A stretch of DNA of 5,325 nucleotides from Treponema sp. (GTDB lineage: Bacteria > Spirochaetota > Spirochaetia > Treponematales > Breznakiellaceae), in assembly GCA_031263265.1 (NCBI GenBank), contig JAISGE010000079.1:1-5325 (forward strand), given 5' to 3'. Shown piece after piece: positions 1-4,647 of this stretch. Every line of letters starts with the position of its first letter. The stretch's first letter is position 1. A program made the translations under genes and the position numbers. Below the pieces are notes generated by a model. The model was given only the letters and a program-made list of their open reading frames with translations, was not told the origin of the DNA and made no database searches.

Positions 1-276
1 GCCCTGTTCCCGGTGGAACGATACGGCGGCTTTCTCACCGCCTTTCTTACCCTGATCGGCATGGTCTTTGTGCCGGTCTACGCCCTGTTCTTCATTGACT
101 TCCTGTTCCGCGGAAAGGGGAAGGTTCCCCCGCTCCTCCTCCTCGGTATCGCCACCGTGGGTATGGGGGGGTATCAGGTTTTTACCCGGTATGAACTGGG
201 CATTCCTTCGCTTTTAAGCATGGTCCTGGTATGGGTTCTGTATCTTATAGTCCGGTATGGAGGTATCCATAGATAG
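1..276 (+). CDS. C-terminal part of an NCS1-family (CytX-like) permease, partial
   Basis: This reading frame is open from the first base, so the gene starts left of the window. The 91 visible residues are almost wholly hydrophobic, with about three membrane segments: roughly residues 10-32 (rich in F, L, V), 42-60 and 66-86. They end in a short basic tail (RYGGIHR). The stretch GMVFVPVYALFFIDFLF resembles the conserved late helix of nucleobase:cation symporter-1 proteins, especially the CytX subgroup. CytX proteins are proposed to import the thiamine precursor hydroxymethylpyrimidine across the inner membrane. The match is by eye to the last three helices only, so the substrate is not supported by this window and another NCS1 or APC-type carrier is possible. 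A GTG at position 13 could be read as a start, but the frame upstream is open and an 87-residue three-helix protein is unlikely. No terminator is seen after the stop; the tRNA-Leu promoter follows 13 bases later. Confidence 0.6.
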   Translation, partial: ALFPVERYGGFLTAFLTLIGMVFVPVYALFFIDFLFRGKGKVPPLLLLGIATVGMGGYQVFTRYELGIPSLLSMVLVWVLYLIVRYGGIHR

Positions 277-289
277 CCATTATGCTACA

Positions 290-318
290 TTGACAGAAGG
301 CTTCATATACGGTACATT
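290..318 (+). promoter_or_regulatory. sigma70-type promoter of tRNA-Leu
   Basis: A perfect -35 box TTGACA (290-295) is followed after 17 bases by TACATT (313-318), five of six consensus bases. Transcription would start near 325, about 13 bases before the mature tRNA. This spacing is typical for a stable-RNA promoter. Confidence 0.8.
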
Positions 319-337
319 TTTTAAGGAATTAAACCAT

Positions 338-418
338 GCGAGGGTGGTGAAATTGGTAGACACGCCAGACTTAGAATCTGGTGCTTTTGGCATAAGGGTT
401 CAAGTCCCTTCCTTCGCA
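338..418 (+). tRNA. tRNA-Leu (anticodon UAG)
   Basis: The 81-base gene folds as a class II tRNA. The acceptor stem pairs GCGAGGG (338-344) with CCTTCGC (411-417), with one G-U pair. The anticodon stem pairs CCAGA with TCTGG around the loop CTTAGAA, giving anticodon TAG (372-374), which reads CUA leucine codons. A long variable arm follows, then a T-loop of the usual TTCAAGT form, with discriminator A at 418. The CCA end is not encoded (the next bases are TAC), so it must be added after transcription. The 3' half lies opposite the end of the convergent nucleotidyltransferase gene. Confidence 0.97.
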
Positions 419-1006
419 TACAGGCTCAAGGAGCTTGAGCAGGTGTGGATCATCTATGTCTTGTAGGGATAAGAATATGCGGTCCGGGAAGGCTGCGGTA
501 ATCACCGCTTCAGGATGACGGCGTTTAATATCCCGGGGATGTTCTCCCGGAGCAAGGGAAAGCAGCTCATCCCGGAACAGAGCGGAAAAAAGCGTAGGCG
601 TACTGGGAATCCCCTTACAAACAGGCTGCACAATACAACCGGGTCTGCGAAGGTCCAGGATGTGGCGTACGGTATCCGCGTCAAGTAAGGGCTGATCACA
701 AGGAAAAAACATATAGTACGCTCCTTGGGACGCACAAACCCCCAGGCGGATACTTTCCCGTTGCCCTTGACTTGGCTGGTCATTGGGGATGACCGTAACC
801 GGTAAACCCTGCGCCAGATCCTGTACCGCTGCGACTGCAGTAACAAAAAAAATACGGCGAAAGCTCCTCAGACTGCTCACCAGTTCAAGGGTATGCCGGG
901 CTAGGGGTTTCCCGCGGAAGGGGGTCAGAAGTTTATTGGCCTTACCGAATCGCTTAGAAAATCCGGAAGCCATGAGAATCGCGTCCACCTCTTCTTCTGG
1001 CTTCAT
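371..1006 (-). CDS. MobA/MocA-like nucleotidyltransferase
   Basis: The 211-residue protein belongs to the NTP-transferase family that includes MocA (CTP:molybdopterin cytidylyltransferase) and MobA. These enzymes join a nucleotide to a phosphorylated acceptor such as molybdopterin in the cytoplasm. The N-terminal nucleotide-binding signature is seen at residues 8-35 (LMASGFSKRFG, then NKLL, then RGKPL); the usual LAAG is here LMASG. The metal-binding motif is PCDQPLL (102-108), RESIRLG (83-89) fits the family, and QDIDDP (182-187) is the normal C-terminal motif. The remaining tail of about 14 residues (EGRDLNPYAKSTRF) is encoded antisense to tRNA-Leu, so it is probably not conserved. The ATG overlaps the TGA of the upstream minus-strand gene (ATGA, 1003-1006), implying translational coupling. 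No molybdenum-enzyme gene is visible in the window, so the true substrate is open. Confidence 0.85.
   Translation of the reverse strand: MKPEEEVDAILMASGFSKRFGKANKLLTPFRGKPLARHTLELVSSLRSFRRIFFVTAVAAVQDLAQGLPVTVIPNDQPSQGQRESIRLGVCASQGAYYMFFPCDQPLLDADTVRHILDLRRPGCIVQPVCKGIPSTPTLFSALFRDELLSLAPGEHPRDIKRRHPEAVITAAFPDRIFLSLQDIDDPHLLKLLEPVCEGRDLNPYAKSTRF
424..440 (+). other. perfect stem-loop just after tRNA-Leu
   Basis: GCTCAAG (424-430) and CTTGAGC (434-440) form a perfect 7-bp stem with a 3-base loop, starting 6 bases after the tRNA. No T-run follows on either strand, so it is not a standard intrinsic terminator. It could help end or process the tRNA transcript. The bases also encode part of the C-terminus of the minus-strand protein (LKLLEP), so the symmetry may be incidental. 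Confidence 0.4.
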
Positions 1007-1461
1007 GGCTTTCTTATGTTCTGCTCAAGAGCCAGCAGGATGGCTTGGGCTTTTTTTTCGGTCTCTGCAACTAGTTCATGGTCCTGGTCTGCATCATCCC
1101 GGTACCGAATCACCAGCCGAGGCGGCTGGGCGCTGATCAGCTTTTTCCACCACGCGGTTTCTTGCTGAAAATCCACCGCGATAAGCCGTTCCTGGGGAAT
1201 GAAAATGAGCCGTTCTTGGGGAGCCTCCCCGCCTAGGGTTGTCCGGGACATGGCTTCTATCCAGCTTTCATGGGGAAAATGATGGAACCGAAAGCCCCCG
1301 CTCGTAGCAATGAGCAGCCCCCACAGGGGCGCGTTAAAACCCTCCCAGCCCCGGATGTATCGTCCCAGGGCATAGGCTAAGACCTGTTCCCCGAGCTTCG
1401 CTGCATAGTCCCGCCAAAACACCTCGGGATCCTTGGCCCGTGAAAAAAGGAGCGTCCCCAT
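1003..1461 (-). CDS. unrecognised 152-residue protein, first gene of the minus-strand pair
   Basis: I do not recognise a family. The frame is open from a GTG at 1500, but I choose the ATG at 1461. A purine-rich ribosome-binding stretch (AAGGAAGG, then GAGAG) precedes it, and the putative -10 box at 1499-1504 would put the transcript start downstream of the GTG. The product is soluble: no signal peptide and no convincing membrane helix. The N-terminal half is rich in aromatic residues (FWRDYAAKLGEQVLAYALG, WEGFNAPLWGLL). The C-terminal half alternates short beta-like stretches (RLIFIP, RLIAVDF, RLVIRYRDD) and ends in a helix-like segment (VAETEKKAQAILLALEQN). Strands followed by one helix resemble a small PH/GRAM-like fold, which is only an inference. 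The 4-base overlap with the nucleotidyltransferase gene suggests the two are made together. Confidence 0.75.
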   Translation of the reverse strand: MGTLLFSRAKDPEVFWRDYAAKLGEQVLAYALGRYIRGWEGFNAPLWGLLIATSGGFRFHHFPHESWIEAMSRTTLGGEAPQERLIFIPQERLIAVDFQQETAWWKKLISAQPPRLVIRYRDDADQDHELVAETEKKAQAILLALEQNIRKP

Positions 1462-1498
1462 ACGTCTCTCTACCTTCCTTTGTATTCCTAATAGTACC

Positions 1499-1527
1499 AC
1501 TATACTCGTTTTGTAACGCCTCTGGAA
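1499..1527 (-). promoter_or_regulatory. possible promoter of the minus-strand gene pair
   Basis: On the minus strand a good -10 box TATAGT (1504-1499) is preceded at 17 bases by TTCCAG, a poor -35 match. The transcript would begin near 1492 and give a leader of about 30 bases before the ATG at 1461. Support rests mainly on the -10 box and its position. Confidence 0.4.
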
Positions 1528-1674
1528 CCACCTTTGCTAAAGGTAACCATTAGATTTTTTTATTAACTCTAGGAATCTGTTTTGAATTTATACGCCTTCC
1601 TATAGCAGGCATCGGTATTCAGAAAGAACCTTTCTTACAATTAAGTTAAGGGGGGTGTATTTAAGGAACGTATT

Positions 1675-2067
1675 ATGAAATTCAAAAGGTTTCTCAAGAA
1701 AACCCTGGCAGAAGCCATACTCCTCTTCCACTTTGAAGGATACAAAAGCATCTATAAGCGCTTGGTCATGGAATCTGAATCCTTGAACCAGACGACCAGG
1801 GACTCGTCCTCAGATGCGGGATCCAGAATAGGAAGCACAAACCCTAAGGAGTTTCTCCGAGTTTACTATTATACGGTAAAGCCTGGAGATACATACTGGA
1901 GTATTGCCAACCGGCTCTACGGTGATTCCCATCAATGGAAGTATGTATATGAGGCTAATAAAAACAAGGTGAGCCATCTTGACAATCCCAATCTCATATT
2001 GCCTGGTATGATCCTCGAAATTCCTGATATTCCGCGGTACTTTACGGTAAGCAATGTCTCTGAATGA
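1675..2067 (+). CDS. small LysM-domain protein
   Basis: The 130-residue protein ends in a single LysM domain, residues about 65-117. It begins YTVKPGDTYWSIANRLYGD, has the central helix region WKYVYEANKNKV, and closes with NLILPGMILEIP, all standard for the family. LysM binds the N-acetylglucosamine part of peptidoglycan, so the protein probably acts at the cell wall or in the periplasm. The first 35 residues are basic and partly amphipathic (MKFKRFLKKTLAEAILLFHF) but are not a clear signal peptide. A polar Ser/Asp-rich linker (about 36-55) joins the two parts. The start is supported by AAGGA (1663-1667), 7 bases before ATG. No enzyme domain is attached, and the short single-LysM form resembles tail-assembly or spore-coat LysM proteins as well as wall anchors. 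It is transcribed away from the minus-strand pair and 152 bases upstream of the ssb start. Confidence 0.85.
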   Translation: MKFKRFLKKTLAEAILLFHFEGYKSIYKRLVMESESLNQTTRDSSSDAGSRIGSTNPKEFLRVYYYTVKPGDTYWSIANRLYGDSHQWKYVYEANKNKVSHLDNPNLILPGMILEIPDIPRYFTVSNVSE

Positions 2068-2111
2068 GTATATCAGTCTGATTAAAGCAAGAACCATACC
2101 TGCTCCCTATA

Positions 2112-2117
2112 TATAAT
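2112..2117 (+). promoter_or_regulatory. perfect -10 box of the likely ssb promoter
   Basis: TATAAT stands in an AT-rich run between the LysM gene and ssb. The -35 position 17 bases upstream (AAGAAC, 2089-2094) matches poorly. A start near 2124 would leave the ATG at 2121 outside the transcript and give ssb a leader of about 96 bases. This favours the downstream start codon at 2220. Confidence 0.5.
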
Positions 2118-2173
2118 AGCATGGACGAACAGATGCGTTCTAATCCGTTGGATCAAATCCGGCCGTCCATGAC

Positions 2174-2206
2174 CCGGGCATTGAGAAATGCCGGACTTTT
2201 TATTTT
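2174..2206 (+). terminator. terminator-like hairpin in the ssb leader (possible attenuator)
   Basis: GGCATT (2177-2182) and AATGCC (2187-2192) form a perfect 6-bp stem closed by a GAGA tetraloop. CC (2174-2175) can pair with GG (2193-2194) around one bulged G. The T-rich run ACTTTTTATTTT follows directly, the form of an intrinsic terminator. It lies 14 bases or less from the ssb start codon, so it may stop read-through from the LysM gene or attenuate ssb itself. Confidence 0.55.
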
Positions 2207-2219
2207 ATATGGGGACAGT

Positions 2220-2648
2220 ATGAATAACCTCAATTCAATCTTAATCGAAGGCAATCTGGTAAGGGATCCTCTTTTCCGTTCTACTTCCAAAGGAACACCA
2301 GTCTGCACTTTTAGCCTTGCATCAAATCGGATTTATAAGAAAGATTCTGGTTTGGAAGAGGAGGTAAGTTTTTTCAATGTAGAGACCTGGGCCAAACTAG
2401 CTGAAAACTGTTATAACTTAGGCCACAAAGGCCGGGGAGTCAGGATTGTGGGCAGACTGAAACAGGAACGGTGGAACGATCAAGAGGGGAAAGCCCACTC
2501 CAAGGTTACCATTGTGGCGGAACATGTGGAATTCCGGCCGGAATTTAAAAAGGAAGAAGACCACGTTGCCCGTAAAGCCCATATTATGGCTGAGGAAGCC
2601 TCGGGAAAATTCCCTGAATTAGAGAACTATGAATCCGTAGTTTTTTAA
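2220..2648 (+). CDS. ssb: single-stranded DNA-binding protein
   Basis: The protein coats single-stranded DNA during replication, recombination and repair, working as an oligomer in the cytoplasm. The frame is open further upstream (ATG at 2121). I choose the ATG at 2220 because the 142-residue product begins with the canonical SSB opening (MNNLNSILIEGNLVRDPLFR) and GGGGA lies just before it. The OB fold covers residues about 4-108: PVCTFSLASNR (27-37), the FFNVETWAKLAENC block (51-64), KGRGVRIVGRLKQERW (70-85) and VTIVAEHVEF (96-105). A short charged linker (107-135) follows, without the usual Gly/Gln-rich stretch. The tail ends NYESVVF rather than the common acidic DDIPF tip, although the last residue is still Phe. 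The gene appears to be its own unit, with a promoter and hairpin leader before it and a strong terminator after it. Confidence 0.93.
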   Translation: MNNLNSILIEGNLVRDPLFRSTSKGTPVCTFSLASNRIYKKDSGLEEEVSFFNVETWAKLAENCYNLGHKGRGVRIVGRLKQERWNDQEGKAHSKVTIVAEHVEFRPEFKKEEDHVARKAHIMAEEASGKFPELENYESVVF

Positions 2649-2661
2649 CAGCACTCACCAT

Positions 2662-2723
2662 AAAGGCGAAGCAGGGGGCGTGCAATAACGCCGCTTCTTT
2701 TCTGCTTTGCCTTGGCGTTTTTT
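2662..2723 (+). terminator. intrinsic terminator of ssb
   Basis: A long two-part hairpin starts 13 bases after the ssb stop. AAGGCGAAGCAG (2663-2674) pairs with CTGCTTTGCCTT (2702-2713) at 11 of 12 positions. Inside it GGCGT (2677-2681) pairs with ACGCC (2688-2692) around a 6-base loop. A run of six T (2718-2723) follows after four bases. This fits a rho-independent terminator. Confidence 0.8.
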
Positions 2724-2772
2724 AGGCGGGTACCGGGAGATGAGCGTCTTTTGTGGTGATGTCAGGCTCGAT

Positions 2773-2791
2773 ATGGTACGATGGATACCAT
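2773..2791 (+). repeat. perfect inverted repeat over the DUF1638 start
   Basis: ATGGTA (2773-2778) and TACCAT (2786-2791) are exact reverse complements separated by 7 bases. They enclose the ATG at 2781 and run into the ATG at 2790. The element also overlaps an extended -10-like TGGTACGAT. It could be an operator or a weak hairpin at the translation start. Confidence 0.4.
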
Positions 2792-3467
2792 GCAAAGAAC
2801 GCACGATACCTGTATTATCGCCTGTGAAACCCTTAAACCGGAACTTGAGGCAGTGATGAAAACCCGAAACGGTGATTATCCTGTGATCTGGATCGATGCG
2901 GGGAAACATGCCTGGTCTGATAAGCTGCACACCCTGGTTCAAGAGGCCATTGACGGGGTTTCCCCTTCGCTTAAAACCATTCTGCTCCTTTTTGGATTCT
3001 GTGGGAATGCTATGGTGGACATTGAGGCCCGGAACCACCATCTGGTACTTCCTAAGGTCGCGGACTGTATCCCCCTGTTTATCGGCTCCAGAAAGGAACG
3101 GGAATCCTACGGAACACGTACCTATTTTTTTACCGAAGGGTATCTCAATTCCGGCGGCAGCATTGCTTCGGATATGCCCCGCCTTTACACGCGTTATGGA
3201 GAAGAGCAGGCTCACGTTATTTTACAGGAAATGTTGGGCCACTACCGGGATCTTGCGGTGATCGATACGGGAACCTTTGATGTGGCTAACGTAACCGTTC
3301 AGGTAGAGGACTTGGCGAAACACTTGGCTATTCCCGTTAAGGTTATCCCCGGCAATCTGCGGATGATCAACGCACTGTTGGCTGGTTCCTGGCAGGATGA
3401 GCTGTTTCTGCAGGTACAACCGGGGGGAAAAATCACCTTCGAAGACGCCTTAGCAGTGAGTAGCTAG
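2781..3467 (+). CDS. DUF1638 family protein
   Basis: The 228-residue protein matches the DUF1638 family by its landmarks. These are CIIACETLKPEL (about 11-22), an LHTLVQEAID stretch (49-58), the core ILLLFGFCGNAMVDIEAR (67-84), and LVLPKVADCIPLFIGSRKE (88-106) with the family's conserved D-C pair. YFFTEGYLNSGG (115-126) follows. The biochemical role of the family is not established to my knowledge. Relatives are often found near corrinoid-dependent methyltransferase genes in anaerobes, but none is visible here. The protein looks soluble, with no signal peptide or membrane helix. Its conserved Cys residues (C11, C15, C74, C94) could bind a metal or cofactor, which is inference. No clear Shine-Dalgarno site precedes ATG 2781; a second in-frame ATG lies at 2790. 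It sits after the ssb terminator, so it should have its own promoter. Confidence 0.85.
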   Translation: MDTMQRTHDTCIIACETLKPELEAVMKTRNGDYPVIWIDAGKHAWSDKLHTLVQEAIDGVSPSLKTILLLFGFCGNAMVDIEARNHHLVLPKVADCIPLFIGSRKERESYGTRTYFFTEGYLNSGGSIASDMPRLYTRYGEEQAHVILQEMLGHYRDLAVIDTGTFDVANVTVQVEDLAKHLAIPVKVIPGNLRMINALLAGSWQDELFLQVQPGGKITFEDALAVSS

Positions 3468-3484
3468 GAGAAGCTGGTTTACCC

Positions 3485-3517
3485 TCATCCATAGCGGCGA
3501 AAAAGAAAAATGGATGA
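3485..3517 (+). repeat. 8-bp inverted repeat upstream of the AT-rich gene
   Basis: TCATCCAT (3485-3492) and ATGGATGA (3510-3517) are exact reverse complements with a 17-base A-rich spacer. The repeat lies 18 bases after the DUF1638 stop and ends 8 bases before the TTGACA of the next gene. No T-run follows on either strand, so a terminator is unlikely. A repressor or activator site is possible. Confidence 0.45.
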
Positions 3518-3524
3518 AAAAGCA

Positions 3525-3550
3525 TTGACAAAGATGAAAAAATTTATAAT
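3525..3550 (+). promoter_or_regulatory. promoter of the AT-rich exported-protein gene
   Basis: A perfect TTGACA (3525-3530) and a perfect TATAAT (3545-3550) are present, but the spacer is only 14 bases instead of 16-18. A weaker box (TAATTT, 3547-3552) would give 16. Initiation near 3557 agrees with translation from 3573 and excludes the in-frame ATG at 3510. Confidence 0.6.
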
Positions 3551-3572
3551 TTTATTTATTTGGAGGTTGATG

Positions 3573-4052
3573 ATGAAAAAATCAATTATGTTAATTTGTC
3601 TTTTGTGCTCTGTTTCCGTGGTTTTCGCTCAGACGGTTGAACCTGACGAGAATACCGTTATCCCCCAATTCATTATTCATAATGAACATTACTTTTCATT
3701 TTATGACTATCATTTATACGATGGGACTCTTTTGAAATATAGAGAGGTCCGTTCTTTGCTAAGAACGGTTCCTGAAAATGAAAAATTAATGAAACAGGAA
3801 TTGGGTATAAGAATAGTTAATTATTCTTTTACAACAATATTCGTCGCATCATGGATAACTCATACTGTTTATTCTTACCACAATGAATGGGAAAATTCTA
3901 AAACAGTTATGAATATTGCACTTATAACTGGCTTATGCGGGTTTTTAGGGGAACTTTTCACCTATCAAATGTGGGAAGACAAATTTGAAAGAGCGGTAAA
4001 TAATTATAATTTAAAGATAATGGGAATACCAATACCCGTATATAAAAAATGA
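3573..4052 (+). CDS. unrecognised small exported or membrane protein, AT-rich gene
   Basis: I do not recognise a family. The chosen start gives 159 residues with a textbook signal peptide: MKKSIMLICLLCSVSVVFA, with probable cleavage before QTVEP. The ATG at 3573 is 6 bases after GGAGG (3562-3566). The ATG one codon earlier is only 3 bases away, and the longer frame from 3510 begins before the promoter. After the signal comes an aromatic-rich segment (HYFSFYDYHLYDG, about 39-51) and LLKYREVRSLLRTVPEN (53-69). Two hydrophobic segments at about 81-100 and 112-132 could be membrane helices, and the tail is basic (IPVYKK). The YDGxLLxYxEVxxLLxxxPEN pattern looks like a structured motif, but I cannot name it. 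Codon use is clearly more AT-rich than its neighbours, suggesting acquisition. It has its own promoter and no same-strand partner. Confidence 0.75.
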   Translation: MKKSIMLICLLCSVSVVFAQTVEPDENTVIPQFIIHNEHYFSFYDYHLYDGTLLKYREVRSLLRTVPENEKLMKQELGIRIVNYSFTTIFVASWITHTVYSYHNEWENSKTVMNIALITGLCGFLGELFTYQMWEDKFERAVNNYNLKIMGIPIPVYKK

Positions 4053-4055
4053 CAC

Positions 4056-4082
4056 AAAAAACGCCCGCCGTCCAAGGCGAGC
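4056..4082 (-). terminator. intrinsic terminator for leftward transcription
   Basis: Read on the minus strand, GCTCGCC (4082-4076) pairs with GGCGGGC (4069-4063) around a 6-base loop. The stem has seven pairs including one T-G, and six T follow after one base. On the plus strand the stem has a C-A mismatch and no T-run, so the signal points leftward. The only minus-strand gene seen to its right is tRNA-Cys, about 410 bases away. Confidence 0.7.
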
Positions 4083-4490
4083 ACTAACATAATGGGTTTT
4101 TACGTCGTATAACGAGGTTGTCGAAAAAGTCTGTTTTAATGTTTTTTTGAAATTGTTGTGTCAGTAGGAGGGGTTTATTCCCGCCGTTCCGCTTTGTTCC
4201 ACTCCACTCTTGTCGTAACCCTGTCCTTTCTACAACTCAAGGGGGAGGGGCAGCCCCATATACGCTTATTTAACAAACCATTAAAAACATGATACGCTCT
4301 CTGGTGATGATCTGTTGCATTATCGCTTTACCCGCCTGAAAAAACACGGTTGATTTTAACGCTTCCGACTAAAAATATTTAAAATTAATAAGAAACTTGA
4401 TTTAATGGTATATTAAACTGGATAGAGCTGGTTTTAATGGTATTAAGCATAACATATACTCAAAATACCAAATTTTTTATAGATACTTCC
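4083..4490. other. gene-free structured stretch between the AT-rich gene and tRNA-Cys
   Basis: No convincing coding frame is present on either strand. The left third (to about 4160) is AT-rich with runs of T and A and carries a GAGGTTGTCGAAAAAGT motif (4114-4130). From about 4163 to 4257 it becomes GC-rich, including CCCGCCGTTCCGC and a GGGG-CAG-CCCC hairpin (4247-4257). An imperfect reverse match to the left motif occurs at about 4224-4238 (CCTTTCTACAACTC). The remainder to 4490 is AT-rich and contains an 11-bp direct repeat. A minus-strand frame of about 50 codons crosses the GC-rich part but has no start codon. The stretch may be a small repeat element or cassette-end sequence. Confidence 0.5.
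4401..4443 (+). repeat. pair of 11-bp direct repeats, 32 bases apart
   Basis: TTTAATGGTAT occurs at 4401-4411 and 4433-4443, each followed within two bases by TTAA or TAA. The 32-base offset is close to three helical turns, which would place both copies on the same face of the DNA. Both lie downstream of tRNA-Cys in its direction of transcription. Confidence 0.5.
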
Positions 4491-4562
4491 AGGCGCCGGG
4501 CGGAATCGAACCGTCGCATAAAGGTTTTGCAGACCTCTCCCTTCCCGCTGGGGTACGGCGCC
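4491..4562 (-). tRNA. tRNA-Cys (anticodon GCA)
   Basis: On the minus strand the 72-base gene has a perfect acceptor stem, GGCGCCG with CGGCGCC, and discriminator T at 4491, the base typical of tRNA-Cys. The anticodon stem (GAGGT with ACCTT) holds the loop CTGCAAA, giving GCA. The T-loop is TTCGATT. The T-stem (GACGG with CCGCC) carries one A-C mismatch. CCA is not encoded, since GGA follows. Confidence 0.95.
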
Positions 4563-4571
4563 AATAGAACA

Positions 4572-4600
4572 AATATACCAAAACCGCCCGATTTTGTCTA
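4572..4600 (-). promoter_or_regulatory. promoter of tRNA-Cys
   Basis: On the minus strand TAGACA (4600-4595, five of six bases) is followed after exactly 17 bases by TATATT (4577-4572, five of six). Transcription would begin near 4565, only a few bases before the mature 5' end at 4562. Confidence 0.75.
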
Positions 4601-4619
4601 GTGTTTTTACAAAGTCGGG
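4587..4619. repeat. inverted repeat at the tRNA-Cys/insertion sequence junction
   Basis: CCCGATTTTGT (4587-4597) and ACAAAGTCGGG (4609-4619) pair at 10 of 11 positions with an 11-base spacer. The left arm overlaps the tRNA-Cys promoter. It could lie at or near the left end of the insertion sequence, or be a hairpin of the junction; neither strand shows a T-run placed as in a terminator. Confidence 0.4.
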
Positions 4620-4647
4620 TGTAATTTCTTTTTCGGGGCAAAAGGGA

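Noticed and set aside
257..466. Plus-strand frame of 69 codons across tRNA-Leu
   Set aside because: It runs through the tRNA gene and its promoter, and its product is translated tRNA sequence.
502..1136. Frames on both strands overlapping the nucleotidyltransferase gene (502-846 minus, 783-1136 plus)
   Set aside because: They lie over clear family motifs of the MobA/MocA-like protein and have no ribosome-binding site or sensible protein pattern.
1621..1635. Small hairpin AGAAAG-AAC-CTTTCT upstream of the LysM gene
   Set aside because: The stem is short and A/T-rich with no T-run, well within what chance would give.
2121..2219. N-terminal extension of SSB by 33 residues
   Set aside because: The ATG at 2121 directly follows a perfect TATAAT, the extension would be read through the hairpin, and SSB proteins begin at the MNNLNSILIEG region.
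2655..3215. 186-codon minus-strand frame antisense to the DUF1638 gene
   Set aside because: It covers the ssb terminator and the well-matched DUF1638 coding sequence, and its own product has no recognisable feature.
3510..3572. Longer start for the AT-rich gene
   Set aside because: The extension lies before or within the promoter boxes, and the signal peptide and Shine-Dalgarno site fit the start at 3573.
4083..4260. Canonical integron attC site
   Set aside because: No convincing RYYYAAC and GTTRRRY core pair was found, so only a weaker repeat hypothesis is kept.
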